Notes under the pieces: generated by a model | The model's database searches: none | What the model saw: the letters and a program-made list of their open reading frames with translations, nothing else | Told to the model about the DNA's origin: nothing | In this document: positions 52,344 to 61,384 of the stretch, piece by piece | Layout: each line of letters begins with the position of its first letter | How positions within the stretch are numbered: the first letter of the stretch is position 1 | Made by a program: the position numbers and the translations under genes | Source: Duganella flavida | GTDB taxonomy: Bacteria; Pseudomonadota; Gammaproteobacteria; Burkholderiales; Burkholderiaceae_D | Direction of reading: 5' to 3' | Assembly (NCBI RefSeq): GCF_009857445.1 | Contig: NZ_WWCN01000014.1 | Coordinates: forward strand, 62,001-126,000 | DNA: 64,000 nt

Positions 52344-52425
52344 GGGGTCAGCTCTGTCATTTGGACATTGCGGAACTTTTGAAAAATCTTTAGTTCCACT
52401 TTGTCCATTTGACAGAGCTGACCCC
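52344..52425. repeat. REP/REPIN-like 82-bp imperfect palindrome
   Basis: The arms begin GGGGTCAGCTCTGTCA and close with its complement at the other end. Over 24 bases they differ at two adjacent positions (TT versus AA), and inner pairs GGAAC/GTTCC extend the stem. It lies between glpQ and hmuS, both of which end here. This resembles REP-type elements mobilised by RAYT transposases; none is in the window. Confidence 0.6.
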
Positions 52426-52446
52426 AAATTGCTTGGCGCAAATTGC

Positions 52447-53628
52447 TTAGCGGCTGGCCTGGCTTGCGGTACCGAGTTTTGGTAGTGTGGCGGTCAGGTC
52501 GATCCAGGCTTGCGGCACTGGGTTTTCGCGGCTGCGCACGCCGAAGAAGCTTACGACTTCGCGGCCTTCTTTGTCGTAGAACTCGACGTTCACTACACCG
52601 GCACGCTTGACGATGTAGCCGCTCACCAGCGCACTATCGCGCAGGTGCAGGTTGAACTCGGGATCCAGCACGTTAAAGTAGCCGCCCGCTTCCTGCACTT
52701 TGTTGATCTTGCCACTGTAGATCTGGATGGCCGAGTCATTGCCCAGGAAGGCCATGATCTCTACCTGCTGCTTGGCCGCCTGCTCCAGCAGTTGGCGTAC
52801 GGCTTGCGGTGCGATGCGCTGCACTTTGTCCACCGGACCAAGACGCAGACCCTGCTCGCGCGTCACACCGAACTCGCCCAGCAGGCGGTTGAACTGGTGC
52901 ACGTCGTTGATTTCACTCCAGGCCAGCTGGAATTCTTTCACGTCCACCGCGCTATCCGGTTTCTCGGCTTTTTTCACCGGCGCTGCCGCCACGTTCAGCT
53001 CGGCGCTTTGCGACGGGTTGCGGAAGTCGGCCACGATTTTGTCGAACACGGCCACGCCGGCATCGCTCTTCACGTAGATTTTATGCGCAGCATTGCCGTT
53101 GGCGTCGAAGAACTGCAGGCTGCGCGATACCACGCCATCCTTGCCCGGCTGCGCCACGGCAAACGCGTACTTCCAGTTTTTAAACGTGAAACGCAGGTCG
53201 ATCTCACCGCCCAGGTAACCGCCGGCGATGTTGCGCATGCGGGCTTCGCGCTCTTTCTCTTTGTCGGCGTCGAGGCCGGTCACTTCTTCCTGCGGCTTCA
53301 GGCGCGTCGCCACGCCGGTGCGTTCGAGGATGGCGTTCTCGTTACGCGTCATGGCCATGACTTTGCCGAGGTCCAGCGCGCGGCGCATGATTTCACGCGG
53401 CACGTTTTCACCTTCCTGCAAACGGGTCACGGTCTTACCGATGCCGTTGGCAGCCAGCAGTTCCGCTTCCGATACGTTCAGCTTGGCGGCAGCGTCGCGC
53501 AGCGGCAGCTTCGGCTGTTCGGCGCGCAGCGCTTCGTAGCGTTCGGTTAGACTGGCTGCGCCTGCCGGCAACGACGAGATCAGCAAGGCGCCGGTCAGCG
53601 CCAGGGCAAATCGATGGTGGGGTTTCAT
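52447..53628 (-). CDS. HmuS/PhuS-family heme protein with a signal peptide
   Basis: This 393-residue protein has two tandem HmuS domains. The first has MALTRNE-like MAMTRNENAI and GGEIDLRFTFKNW (the Arg that faces heme). The second begins at INDVHQFNRLLGEFG and contains IMAFLGNDSAIQIYSGKI. The axial-ligand His in DVHQF is kept. The extra His residues of PhuS nearby are replaced (Gln, Asn), and the N-domain His of VHE is Ile-Leu-Glu here. A clear Sec signal (KPHHR core, hydrophobic stretch, AGA) opens the protein, whereas known HmuS proteins are cytoplasmic. AAGGA precedes the ATG; 11 bases separate it from the receptor stop. Confidence 0.85.
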   Translation of the reverse strand: MKPHHRFALALTGALLISSLPAGAASLTERYEALRAEQPKLPLRDAAAKLNVSEAELLAANGIGKTVTRLQEGENVPREIMRRALDLGKVMAMTRNENAILERTGVATRLKPQEEVTGLDADKEKEREARMRNIAGGYLGGEIDLRFTFKNWKYAFAVAQPGKDGVVSRSLQFFDANGNAAHKIYVKSDAGVAVFDKIVADFRNPSQSAELNVAAAPVKKAEKPDSAVDVKEFQLAWSEINDVHQFNRLLGEFGVTREQGLRLGPVDKVQRIAPQAVRQLLEQAAKQQVEIMAFLGNDSAIQIYSGKINKVQEAGGYFNVLDPEFNLHLRDSALVSGYIVKRAGVVNVEFYDKEGREVVSFFGVRSRENPVPQAWIDLTATLPKLGTASQASR

Positions 53629-53639
53629 AGTCTGGTTCC

Positions 53640-55946
53640 TTAGTAGATCACTTTGAGATTGAAGGCATAGTTGCGGCCCGGACGCGCCTGGCGTTCGATG
53701 TCGGCCAGGGTCGCCGCCGTGGTCGCGGCTGGCAGGCTGCGCGACGAGGCGTAGTCCCAGTACTTCCTGTCGCCCAGGTTGTACACGCCGCCGCTCAGCA
53801 CGACGTGCTTGTTGATGTGCCAGTAGGCGGTCAGGTCGAACACGCTGTAGCCCGGCACGTCGAACATGGTGGTGGTGCTGCCAGTCAGCACGTCGCCGAC
53901 GGCGCGCTTGCCGCGCACGGTGCTGGCGGTGAAGGCGGCGCCGGCAACATCGCTGTCGTACGCAAAAGTGGCGTTGCCCTTGTACGGCTGTACCGATGCC
54001 AGGTCGGCCGATTTGCCGGTGGCGGTGTTTTCCGACGTGCCTTTCGATGCGCCCGCCGCCAGGTTGACGCTGTAGCCTTTCATGCTTTGCAGCCACTGGC
54101 CCAGCGTGAAGTGCGCGTTGAATTCGGTGCCGTAGATCTTGGCCTTGCCGATGTTTTCAGGACGGTACAGGCCGAAAGTGATGGTCGGGTAGTTGACCGG
54201 ATCAGCCGGCTGCGTGGCGTACTCGATGAAGTTGCTGTACTGAGTGTTGAACACCGAGGCGCTGAATTCCACGCCCGGCGTCGGCGTGCCTTTCAGGCCC
54301 AGCTCAAATGCGTTGCTGCTTTCTTTTTTCAAGTCCGGATTGCCCAGCACAGCGTAGCCATTGCCGGCGCCGGTGTAGCTGAAGGAATCGTAGGTGCCGG
54401 TGCGCTCGGCTGCCGTCGGCAGGCGGGTGCCACGCGAGTACTGGGCGTAGGCGTTGAAGTTCTGCACCAGTTCCACCGACAGGTTCAGCGATGGCGTGAA
54501 CCAGGAATCGGTTTCTTCTTTGATTTCCTTGGCGGCGTTCGGCACGGCGACAGCGTACTTGGCCAGATTCTGTGGCGTCAGCTTGCGCGTTTCGCCGCGC
54601 AAGCCCGGCGTCAGCGTGGCTTGATGGCCGGCCAGCGTGAAGCCGAATTCGCCGCGCACGTAGGCAGCGAATTTGTCGGTGTCCATGTCGGCCATGCGGT
54701 ACTTGGTGGTGTACTGGTGCGCGCCAGTGGCGACCACCAGGCGGTCTTCGGTCCACGGACGGCGGCTTTCCAGCTGCTCGTACAGCAAGCCGTAGCTCAG
54801 CAGGTTGCCGACGCCGATTTGCTTGGCCGCGTCCAGCGACAGGCCTTTGCTGTCGTTGTAGTAGCCGGTGTTGATGTCGCGGACGTACTTCTGGCCGCCC
54901 GACAGGTAATCGGCGTGGGTCAAGTCGACCACTTCGGCTTTTTGCGAGTAGAGCTTGGTGTCCAGCGTATCGAACAGGGCGAAGCCGCTTGGGCTCCACT
55001 GATGGTCGATGCTGAAACGGGTGCGCTTGGTGTTGGAGTCTTGCAGCACGCCGGTCGGGTACAGGGTACTGGTCTTGTTGACGTAGCTGAGGTCGTGCTC
55101 GGACTTGAAGCTGTCGATGGCAAAGTTCAGTTTCTGGCCGCGTGCAATGGTCCAGTTCAGCTTGGCCAGAACGGCGTCCGAATTCCAATTATCCGGGTTC
55201 AGCGGTGCGGCGCTCTTGCTGTCCGCTTGCTCGCCGGTGCGGTGCACGGCGACAATCAGGGCTTTCAGGCTTGGATTGATTTCGGTGGCAGCGGTGACCG
55301 CGTGCAGGCGGCTGGCGCGGTCCGAGCTGTAGCCAAATTTGTAGTCAGCGTAGACTTTGCGCGTGCCATCCAGATAGTCTTCCGGTGCCTTGGTCAGGAA
55401 CGAGACCGAGCCGCCGAGGCCCGGCGTACCGGCGCCGCTCGGGCTGGAGCCGGACCCGATGCGGACGTCGCGGAAGGTCTCAGGATCGAAGTAGTCGCGG
55501 CCGATGCCGAAGCCGTTCAAGGTGGTGCCGTCCGGTTTCGGTGCGGCGTCGGGCAGTGAGATGCCGTCCAGGTCGAGGCTGACGCGATTACCTTCCACGC
55601 CGCGGATGTTGATGCCGGTATTGCCCGGGCTATCCCACACGCTGCCGCCACCGCTGGCCGCCGCCGGCACGCTGATCAGCGGCGAGTAGCGGGCGATATT
55701 GCCCAGGTCAACGGCGTTGTTCTGCTCCAGCTGGCGCGAGCTGATGACGGTGGTGCTGCCGTTACGGGCGGAGCTGGCGTCGTCGCGCTTGGCCTGGACC
55801 AGGATTTCCGACAATTCGGCGGCTGGTTTGGCATCCTGCGCGAATGCAGGCAAAGCAACCGCGCCCAGCATCACCAGCAGGGCGGATTGGACGTGAAGAG
55901 ACAGCGGCGCGGCCTTGTGCCGGGCGCCCGTAAGGGTAGCGACCAT
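53640..55946 (-). CDS. TonB-dependent heme/hemoglobin-type receptor
   Basis: This 768-residue receptor has a signal peptide (to PAFAQ), TonB-box region LSEILVQAKRD, plug domain (INIRGVEGNRVSLDLDGI, GAGTPGLGGSVSFLTK) and a barrel. The barrel carries the FRAP-like YSRGTRLPTAAER and NPDL (LGNPDLKKESSNAFE) boxes typical of heme receptors. There is no His between those two boxes, unlike the classic HemR His461, so heme binding must use other residues. The start at 55946 has GGAT upstream. Fur box at 56023-56041. Co-transcribed with the HmuS-family gene. Confidence 0.87.
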   Translation of the reverse strand: MVATLTGARHKAAPLSLHVQSALLVMLGAVALPAFAQDAKPAAELSEILVQAKRDDASSARNGSTTVISSRQLEQNNAVDLGNIARYSPLISVPAAASGGGSVWDSPGNTGINIRGVEGNRVSLDLDGISLPDAAPKPDGTTLNGFGIGRDYFDPETFRDVRIGSGSSPSGAGTPGLGGSVSFLTKAPEDYLDGTRKVYADYKFGYSSDRASRLHAVTAATEINPSLKALIVAVHRTGEQADSKSAAPLNPDNWNSDAVLAKLNWTIARGQKLNFAIDSFKSEHDLSYVNKTSTLYPTGVLQDSNTKRTRFSIDHQWSPSGFALFDTLDTKLYSQKAEVVDLTHADYLSGGQKYVRDINTGYYNDSKGLSLDAAKQIGVGNLLSYGLLYEQLESRRPWTEDRLVVATGAHQYTTKYRMADMDTDKFAAYVRGEFGFTLAGHQATLTPGLRGETRKLTPQNLAKYAVAVPNAAKEIKEETDSWFTPSLNLSVELVQNFNAYAQYSRGTRLPTAAERTGTYDSFSYTGAGNGYAVLGNPDLKKESSNAFELGLKGTPTPGVEFSASVFNTQYSNFIEYATQPADPVNYPTITFGLYRPENIGKAKIYGTEFNAHFTLGQWLQSMKGYSVNLAAGASKGTSENTATGKSADLASVQPYKGNATFAYDSDVAGAAFTASTVRGKRAVGDVLTGSTTTMFDVPGYSVFDLTAYWHINKHVVLSGGVYNLGDRKYWDYASSRSLPAATTAATLADIERQARPGRNYAFNLKVIY

Positions 55947-56022
55947 AGATATCCAAGAGAGAGTAGTGTTGAACGGCTGGCTCTCGGATGTCCGACGATC
56001 GCTGGCAAAAACGCATCTTAAC

Positions 56023-56041
56023 AATAATGATTCTCATTTAC
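56023..56041 (-). promoter_or_regulatory. Fur box of the heme-receptor operon
   Basis: AATAATGATTCTCATTTAC matches 14 of 19 positions of the classical Fur consensus, including the AATGAT/TCATT core. It lies about 77 bases upstream of the chosen receptor start, so iron repression is expected. Confidence 0.8.
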
Positions 56042-56069
56042 AAGCAGTAATGAGAACAAGATTGCAATG

Positions 56070-56600
56070 TCACCCAGCGAGGTAGTTGTTTTTGACGCGG
56101 ACGTAGTGCTCGGCGGAGTATTTGAGGTAGGCGATTTCTTCCGGCGTCAGCGCCCTTACCTTGGCCGCCGGGCGGCCGACGTACAGGTGGCCGCTTTCCA
56201 GCACCTTGCCCGGCGAGACCAGGCTACCGGCGCCGACCATCACTTGGTCCTGCACCACCACGTCGTCCATGATGATGGCGCCCATGCCGATCAGCACCTC
56301 GTTGCCGATGGTGCAGCCATGCAGCATGGCCTGGTGGCCGATGGTGACGTAGTCGCCGATGATCAGCGGCGAGCCGTCCGGCTTGGCCGCGTTCTTGTGC
56401 GACACGTGGCCCATCGCAAAATCCTGCACGTTGGTGCAGTTGCCGATGACGATGCGGTTCACATCGCCGCGCAGCACAGTGTTGCACCAGATCGAGCAAT
56501 CCTTGCCGACCGTGACGTCGCCGATCACGCTGGCAGTCGGGTGCATGTAGAGGCCCTCGCCCAGTTGCGGCGAGGTGTTCAGGTAAGAAGAAACAGGCAT
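56070..56600 (-). CDS. Gamma-carbonic-anhydrase family protein (second copy)
   Basis: This 176-residue hexapeptide-repeat beta-helix has ligand histidines in MGHVSHKN and TIGHQAMLHGCTIG. It resembles the YrdA/CaiE/PaaY group and is distinct from the copy at 45883-46407 around the first His (an insertion PDGSPL). It lies 10 bp after the orphan binding protein gene. Confidence 0.9.
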   Translation of the reverse strand: MPVSSYLNTSPQLGEGLYMHPTASVIGDVTVGKDCSIWCNTVLRGDVNRIVIGNCTNVQDFAMGHVSHKNAAKPDGSPLIIGDYVTIGHQAMLHGCTIGNEVLIGMGAIIMDDVVVQDQVMVGAGSLVSPGKVLESGHLYVGRPAAKVRALTPEEIAYLKYSAEHYVRVKNNYLAG

Positions 56601-56610
56601 GACGGATTCC

Positions 56611-57396
56611 TTATTTGCGGGAGTACTTCGCCATTATGCCGCTCAGTTCCGCCTGGTGCGTAGCCATCCACGTCCAGACCGCTTCGACCTGCTCTTTGTG
56701 CGCAGCGTAGTAGGCGGGATTGGTGGCTAGCCAGATGTTGCTGCTGAACAGAGGCACGCGCAGGCGCACGACCTCGTTACCGTAGCGCTCGGCGATGGAC
56801 TGGTCCATATCGTTGAGCTGGCCGACGGTGAGCGCCACGCCATCCACGCGCTTGAGTTTGAGCTTGCCGATATTACGTTCGAGATCGCGGCCACCGTCGT
56901 CTACGCGGATGCCAGCTTCGCGTAGCGCGTCAGCATACGGTGCGCCGTACGGGATGCCCATCACTTTGCCCTGGAAATAGCGCGGCGTGATGGTATCGTT
57001 CGGCAGTTGGTCGGCAGCCCGCACCAGCACGATGATGCTGGTGTGTAGCGCGCGGCTGCGGTCCAGCGCGCCGTTGCGGTCGCGCGGCAGCACTACCTCG
57101 GGCGGCAAGTCGGGACGTTCTTCAATCGGCAGGTAGTCCACCTCGCCGGCCTGCAGCGCCACCTTCAGGCGCGTGGTCGGCATGCGCACGAACTGCACCG
57201 GGCAAGGGATGGTCGCGGCAGCGGTGACGCGCAAATAATCGACGCCGACACCGGCCGGGTCTGGCACTTCGGCGCCGCTGCCGAGCCAGTACGGCGGCCG
57301 ATCCTGGTCAATGTAGCCGATGCGCACAGGCGGACAGCCGGCTTCAGCGCCGGCGGCCCAGTACAGCATCATGGCAAGTGGAATCTGGCGCAACAT
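56611..57396 (-). CDS. Orphan periplasmic binding protein (family 3-like), copy A
   Basis: This 261-residue secreted protein begins with a signal peptide ending AEA and has the motif VRIGYIDQDRPPYWLGSG and DDGGRDLERNIGKLKLKRVDG. It is clearly paralogous to the protein at 61385-62182. There is no ABC permease or ATPase beside it, so it may be a scavenging or signalling sensor rather than a transport component. Ligand unknown. Confidence 0.82.
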   Translation of the reverse strand: MLRQIPLAMMLYWAAGAEAGCPPVRIGYIDQDRPPYWLGSGAEVPDPAGVGVDYLRVTAAATIPCPVQFVRMPTTRLKVALQAGEVDYLPIEERPDLPPEVVLPRDRNGALDRSRALHTSIIVLVRAADQLPNDTITPRYFQGKVMGIPYGAPYADALREAGIRVDDGGRDLERNIGKLKLKRVDGVALTVGQLNDMDQSIAERYGNEVVRLRVPLFSSNIWLATNPAYYAAHKEQVEAVWTWMATHQAELSGIMAKYSRK

Positions 57397-57448
57397 GAAT
57401 GGCGGTGTCTACGACAAAACCGCCATTATAAGCTGTCTTCTTGATAAT

Positions 57449-58081
57449 TCAGGCTTGGTACGTGCTGTCACCGTAGGGGGCAGCTATGAACTCTGGGAGC
57501 TGCTCGGCCTGTGCCGAATAAGCGGCCAGCGCCGGGTAGCTAGCGGCGGGCACCACGTCCGGCAGCATTTGCTGAATGAAGTGCCAGGTGATGGCCATCA
57601 TCACGCCTGGCGGCGGGATGTCTGTGCTGGCGACAGGCAACGGCTGCTTCAGCTGCTCAGATTCCAGCACATCCAGCGCCGACAGCAGTTGTTGGCTGAC
57701 GCGGTCCACCCACGGCTGGTGCAGCTTCTCTGCCGGACGCAAGCCGCGCTCGTAGACGATCTGCACCGCCTTGTCGCACGCCGCCAGCGCAAAGCCCAGC
57801 AGCGACTGCGAGCGCATCAGCTCGGTCGGCATCGACGGCGTGCGGCGCGCGGCTGGGCGGGCGATGGCTTCGGCGTATTGCAGGATCAGGGTCGAGTCCA
57901 TCAGCACATTACCCTCTGCATCGACCAGCGTCGGCGCTTTCACCACCGGGTTCATCTGGCGGAACTGGTCGTAGGTGCTGAACACCGATAGCGACTGGTG
58001 CTCAAAGCGGATGCCCAGCAGCTGCAGCGACACCGCCACCCGGCGGACGTAAGGTGAATCCAGCATACCGATCAGTTTCAT
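57449..58081 (-). CDS. Glutathione S-transferase
   Basis: This 210-residue protein has a thioredoxin-like N-domain (MKLIGMLDSPYVRRVAVSLQ) with SPYVRR as the active-site region, a cis-Pro APTLVD, and an all-helical C-domain. ATG 58081 has GGAG five bases upstream; the GTG two codons earlier abuts it. Substrate unknown. Confidence 0.87.
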   Translation of the reverse strand: MKLIGMLDSPYVRRVAVSLQLLGIRFEHQSLSVFSTYDQFRQMNPVVKAPTLVDAEGNVLMDSTLILQYAEAIARPAARRTPSMPTELMRSQSLLGFALAACDKAVQIVYERGLRPAEKLHQPWVDRVSQQLLSALDVLESEQLKQPLPVASTDIPPPGVMMAITWHFIQQMLPDVVPAASYPALAAYSAQAEQLPEFIAAPYGDSTYQA

Positions 58082-58097
58082 TTTCACTCCGAAGAAA

Positions 58098-58934
58098 TTA
58101 TGGGATCACCCAGCCTTCCGCAGTCCACTTGAATACGGCAAGCGACAATGGCGTTTGCGATTTGGCGGCCACGGTTTTCGCCAGCGCGCGCAAAGCGTCG
58201 ACTGCCGTAGGCGAGGATTCCGAAACGTAGAGTATAACGTCCGGGGACGGCGCTGCGACCAACAACGTACCATTTTGCGCCGCCGCGAGGCTGGCCCATT
58301 CCGCTGTCAGCGCAAGCCGGCTGGCTTCGTAATAACTACCTTGCAGCGTGCCCACTTGTCCGCTTGCGACCGGCTTGGCCTTGGTGCTCAAGGGTTCCAG
58401 CGATGCTTGCAAATTCTTGGTAGCCAATGCCAGCAGCTCGTCGTTGGACAGGCTGAGCCGCGCGGCATCCTTGGCATTGAGGGGACGTGCGGCGCTTGGC
58501 GTATCGAACATCGCTATCGTCACCAGCCCCTGAGCCAGCGGACGTGTGGCCAGCGCCGGCGCATCGCGGCCCAGCGTCGCCTGCGCATTCTGGATGTAGG
58601 CGCTGCTGCGGACGGCCAGCAGCACTGCCTTGCCATCAATCGGCGCGTTACGCTCCTTGAGGAAGGCCGCGATATTCTTGCTGTACCCGGTCAGCGCACT
58701 GCGGCATTCCGCTACGTTCCTTTGGCAGAAAGCATAAGCGCGGTCCAGGTTGAGTTGCAGTTCGTCGATCCCAAGTGTCAGCGGCCCCTTCACTTTCACG
58801 GGCACGTCCGGCCCCACTTCAGTACGCATGGCTTGCGCGCCGAACTCGGTAAATCCCACAGGATCCATCGGCACGGTTTGGGCATGGACGGCAACGGAAA
58901 AACTGGCGACAAGCGCGCAAATGCGTCGTTTCAT
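58098..58934 (-). CDS. DUF1444-like secreted protein
   Basis: This 278-residue protein has a signal peptide ending VHAQ. A mid segment resembles DUF1444: LVTIAMFDTPSAARPLNAKD, then LSNDELLALATKNLQASLEP. Its start overlaps the racemase stop (ATGA). Several Cys (FCQRNVAEC) may pair in the periplasm. Function unknown. Confidence 0.6.
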   Translation of the reverse strand: MKRRICALVASFSVAVHAQTVPMDPVGFTEFGAQAMRTEVGPDVPVKVKGPLTLGIDELQLNLDRAYAFCQRNVAECRSALTGYSKNIAAFLKERNAPIDGKAVLLAVRSSAYIQNAQATLGRDAPALATRPLAQGLVTIAMFDTPSAARPLNAKDAARLSLSNDELLALATKNLQASLEPLSTKAKPVASGQVGTLQGSYYEASRLALTAEWASLAAAQNGTLLVAAPSPDVILYVSESSPTAVDALRALAKTVAAKSQTPLSLAVFKWTAEGWVIP

Positions 58935-59629
58935 GATGAGGTAAGCGCCCACAAGGCAGCGCTATGTGCGTGGATGGAGGTGGTATCAAATAGCGGCACG
59001 CTGGCGTCCTGCTGCGCGACCAGCAGCGAGATTTCGGTACAGCCGAGGATGATGCCTTCGGCGCCCTGCTCCACCAGCGCGGCGATGACGCGGCGGTACT
59101 CGTCGCGCGAGCTGTCGACAATGCGCCCAAGGCACAGCTCTTCGTAGATGATGCGGTGGACGATGTCGCGGTCGGCCAGCGCGGGCACCACCACATCGAG
59201 GCCATGCAGCTCGCGCAGGCGGTCTTTGTAAAACGGCTGTTCCATCGTGAAGCGCGTGCCCAGCAGGCCAATCTTCTGCATGCCGGCTTGCTTGATGGCG
59301 CGCGCGGTCGGATCGGCAATGTGGAACAGCGGGATGCGCACGGCAGCTTCAATCGCCGGCGCTACCTTGTGCATGGTGTTCGTGCACAGCACGATGAATT
59401 CCGCACCAGCGGCCTGCAAGGCGCGCGCGGCATCGGCCATCATTACGCCAGCCGCGTCCCAGTCGCCTGCGTGCTGCAAGCGCTCGACTTCGTGGAAATC
59501 TACGCTGTACAGCACCAGCCGCGCGGAATGCAAGCCGCCCAGTTGCTGCTTGATGGTCTCATTGATCTGACGGTAATAAGGCACCGTCGATTCCCAGCTC
59601 ATACCGCCTATCAGTCCTATTGTTTTCAT
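58931..59629 (-). CDS. Aspartate/glutamate racemase family protein
   Basis: This 232-residue protein has two catalytic Cys motifs, FIVLCTNTMHK (about residue 82) and GIILGCTEISLL (about residue 195), and an N-terminal IGLIGGMSWESTVPYYR. This form is the YgeA-like broad-specificity racemase, not MurI. It overlaps the adjoining VOC gene (ATGA). It may supply D-amino acids. Confidence 0.9.
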   Translation of the reverse strand: MKTIGLIGGMSWESTVPYYRQINETIKQQLGGLHSARLVLYSVDFHEVERLQHAGDWDAAGVMMADAARALQAAGAEFIVLCTNTMHKVAPAIEAAVRIPLFHIADPTARAIKQAGMQKIGLLGTRFTMEQPFYKDRLRELHGLDVVVPALADRDIVHRIIYEELCLGRIVDSSRDEYRRVIAALVEQGAEGIILGCTEISLLVAQQDASVPLFDTTSIHAHSAALWALTSS

Positions 59630-60006
59630 CGTGCGTAGCTAACTGTAAGAATTTCCCATTGATGGCCATCCGGCTGGTTCCAGTAGACGATGCTGCCGTC
59701 GTTCCATTTGCCGACCGCGTTGTCGACCGGCCCAAACACAGAGCTACGATACGGGATGCCTTTGGCGGCGATGCGCTCGCGGATGGCGTCGAACTCCTGC
59801 TGGCTGACGCGGAAACAGTAGTGCGTCAGCGGGATCGGCGCGGGCCAGGTATCGAAGTCGATAGTCAATCCATCGTTGACGAACACCGGCGCGAACGGGC
59901 CGGTGCCGGTGGGCGACCAGCGTACGTCCAGCAATTCCGCCAGCAGCTTGGCCGACGCAATCTTGTCGTGTGCGGGGACGATCAGGTGGTCCAGTTCGAT
60001 AGCCAT
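59626..60006 (-). CDS. VOC family protein (copy 1)
   Basis: This 126-residue VOC-fold protein begins MAIELDHLIVPAHDKIAS and ends with YWNQPDGHQWEILTVSYA. The SD AAGGAGG upstream of ATG 60006 lies in the loop of a small hairpin, GCTGC-N9-GCAGC (60008-60026 on the plus strand), which may modulate translation. Substrate unknown. Confidence 0.85.
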   Translation of the reverse strand: MAIELDHLIVPAHDKIASAKLLAELLDVRWSPTGTGPFAPVFVNDGLTIDFDTWPAPIPLTHYCFRVSQQEFDAIRERIAAKGIPYRSSVFGPVDNAVGKWNDGSIVYWNQPDGHQWEILTVSYAR

Positions 60007-60039
60007 AGCTGCCTCCTTGAAGCAGCCATTCTAGCGCAG

Positions 60040-60972
60040 CTAGGATTGCATTAGTACGGTAGCGCCGCGCGCGATGGAACGGACCACTTGCATCACGTCC
60101 CAGTTGGTCAAGCGCACGCAGCCGTGCGACTGCGTTTTGCCGATCTTGCCCGGTTCCGGCGTGCCGTGGATACCGTAGTGCTCGATGGTCAGGTCGATCC
60201 ACGCCAAGCCCACTGGATTATTGGGACCAGCAGCGATGCGGGCCTTGGTGTCGCCGGCCTTGGCGTCCCAGAACAGTTTCGGGTTGTAGCGGTATTCAGG
60301 ATTGGTGGCGACGCCGCGCACTTGCCAGCGGCCTTCCGGCAGCGGGTCGTGCTTGCTGCCGGTGCTGGCCGGGAATTGCGCGAACGGCGTGCCGCTGGCG
60401 TCGAGCAAGGTCAGCGTACCCTCTTTCGCATCGACCAGCACCGAGGCCGCTTTTGGCAGCGGCTTGATGATGGCCACATTCGGCACCAGCAATTGTTCGC
60501 CGGCGCGCTTCATCGTCTTGCCGGGATTCAGGCGGCGCAGCAGCTCGGGGCTGCAATGGAAGCGCTCACCGAGCGCTTCCAGCAAGTTGGCATAACCAAG
60601 CGTGGCCAGTTTGGATTTGCCCGCCATGTCGGCAGGTATTTTGGTGTACGGTCCGGCGATATCTTGCGCCGTCAGCGTGTAGACCTCCAGCACTGGCGCT
60701 TGATCGCTATCCAGCTCTTTCCAGGTGGCGGCGTCCAGCGTGCCGGTGACGCGTAACTGGCGCAGCTTCTGGAAGCCGCGTATCGCCTGCCGCATATTGC
60801 TGCCGCTGGCTGCGTCCATCTCACCGGGAGAGAAATGTGCACGGTCCAGCAGCACTTGCGCACGCAGCAGTTTGGTATCGGCAGCGGACAGCGTAGGGTC
60901 AGCCGAAGCCGCAGCAAGGCCTGCGGCCAGCATCAGAACAGGAAATAAAGCGTTCAAACCAGACTCGGACAA
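60040..60972 (-). CDS. L,D-transpeptidase (ErfK/YbiS family)
   Basis: This protein of up to 310 residues has a hydrophobic N-terminus (VLMLAAGLAAASA), a peptidoglycan-binding-like region (about 45-75), a LysM-like or linker segment, and a YkuD domain. The catalytic motif is GKIGKTQSHGCVRLTNWD (Cys about residue 285). It forms 3-3 cross-links or attaches lipoprotein to peptidoglycan in the periplasm. The frame opens at a TTG (60972) with no good SD, so the true start is uncertain. It could begin at TTG 60957 or the internal ATG (60933). Confidence 0.88.
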   Translation of the reverse strand: MSESGLNALFPVLMLAAGLAAASADPTLSAADTKLLRAQVLLDRAHFSPGEMDAASGSNMRQAIRGFQKLRQLRVTGTLDAATWKELDSDQAPVLEVYTLTAQDIAGPYTKIPADMAGKSKLATLGYANLLEALGERFHCSPELLRRLNPGKTMKRAGEQLLVPNVAIIKPLPKAASVLVDAKEGTLTLLDASGTPFAQFPASTGSKHDPLPEGRWQVRGVATNPEYRYNPKLFWDAKAGDTKARIAAGPNNPVGLAWIDLTIEHYGIHGTPEPGKIGKTQSHGCVRLTNWDVMQVVRSIARGATVLMQS

Positions 60973-60997
60973 TCAAACACGGAGCCGCATTCTATCC

Positions 60998-61381
60998 TTA
61001 ACCGTTGATTTGCTGCGCGACTTCCCAACTGTGTCCGGCGGGGTCGACAAAGTTCGCGGTGCGCATGCCCCATGGGCGATCCAGCGGCCCTTGCAGCAAG
61101 GTCACGCCGCGCTGTTTGAGCTGGGCACAGACCGCATCCACATCCGGCACCCAGATGCTGATCTGGAAGCGCGAACCAGCTTCGCGCGAGGCCACCGGAC
61201 CCGGCGCCACAATCTCCGGCGCGTGCGCCACCTGCAGCAGATTGATCAGCAGATTATCGAATTTGACGACGGCCGAGTTGGCGTCTTCATACACCACCGG
61301 CACCTCAAACACCTCGACATAAAATGCCTTCGCCGCAGGCAGGTCTTCGACAAACAAGCTGATGGCGCTGAGGTGTTTCAT
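60998..61381 (-). CDS. VOC family protein (copy 2)
   Basis: This 127-residue VOC-fold protein begins MKHLSAISLFVEDLPAAKAF and ends NFVDPAGHSWEVAQQING. It is only distantly similar to copy 1. It starts three bases after the orphan binding protein stop. Its stop lies 26 bp from the L,D-transpeptidase frame. Substrate unknown. Confidence 0.85.
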   Translation of the reverse strand: MKHLSAISLFVEDLPAAKAFYVEVFEVPVVYEDANSAVVKFDNLLINLLQVAHAPEIVAPGPVASREAGSRFQISIWVPDVDAVCAQLKQRGVTLLQGPLDRPWGMRTANFVDPAGHSWEVAQQING

Positions 61382-61384
61382 GGT

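Noticed and set aside
53805..55559. 584-codon plus-strand frame opposite the heme receptor
   Set aside because: Antisense shadow; composition biased, no signal peptide or domain.
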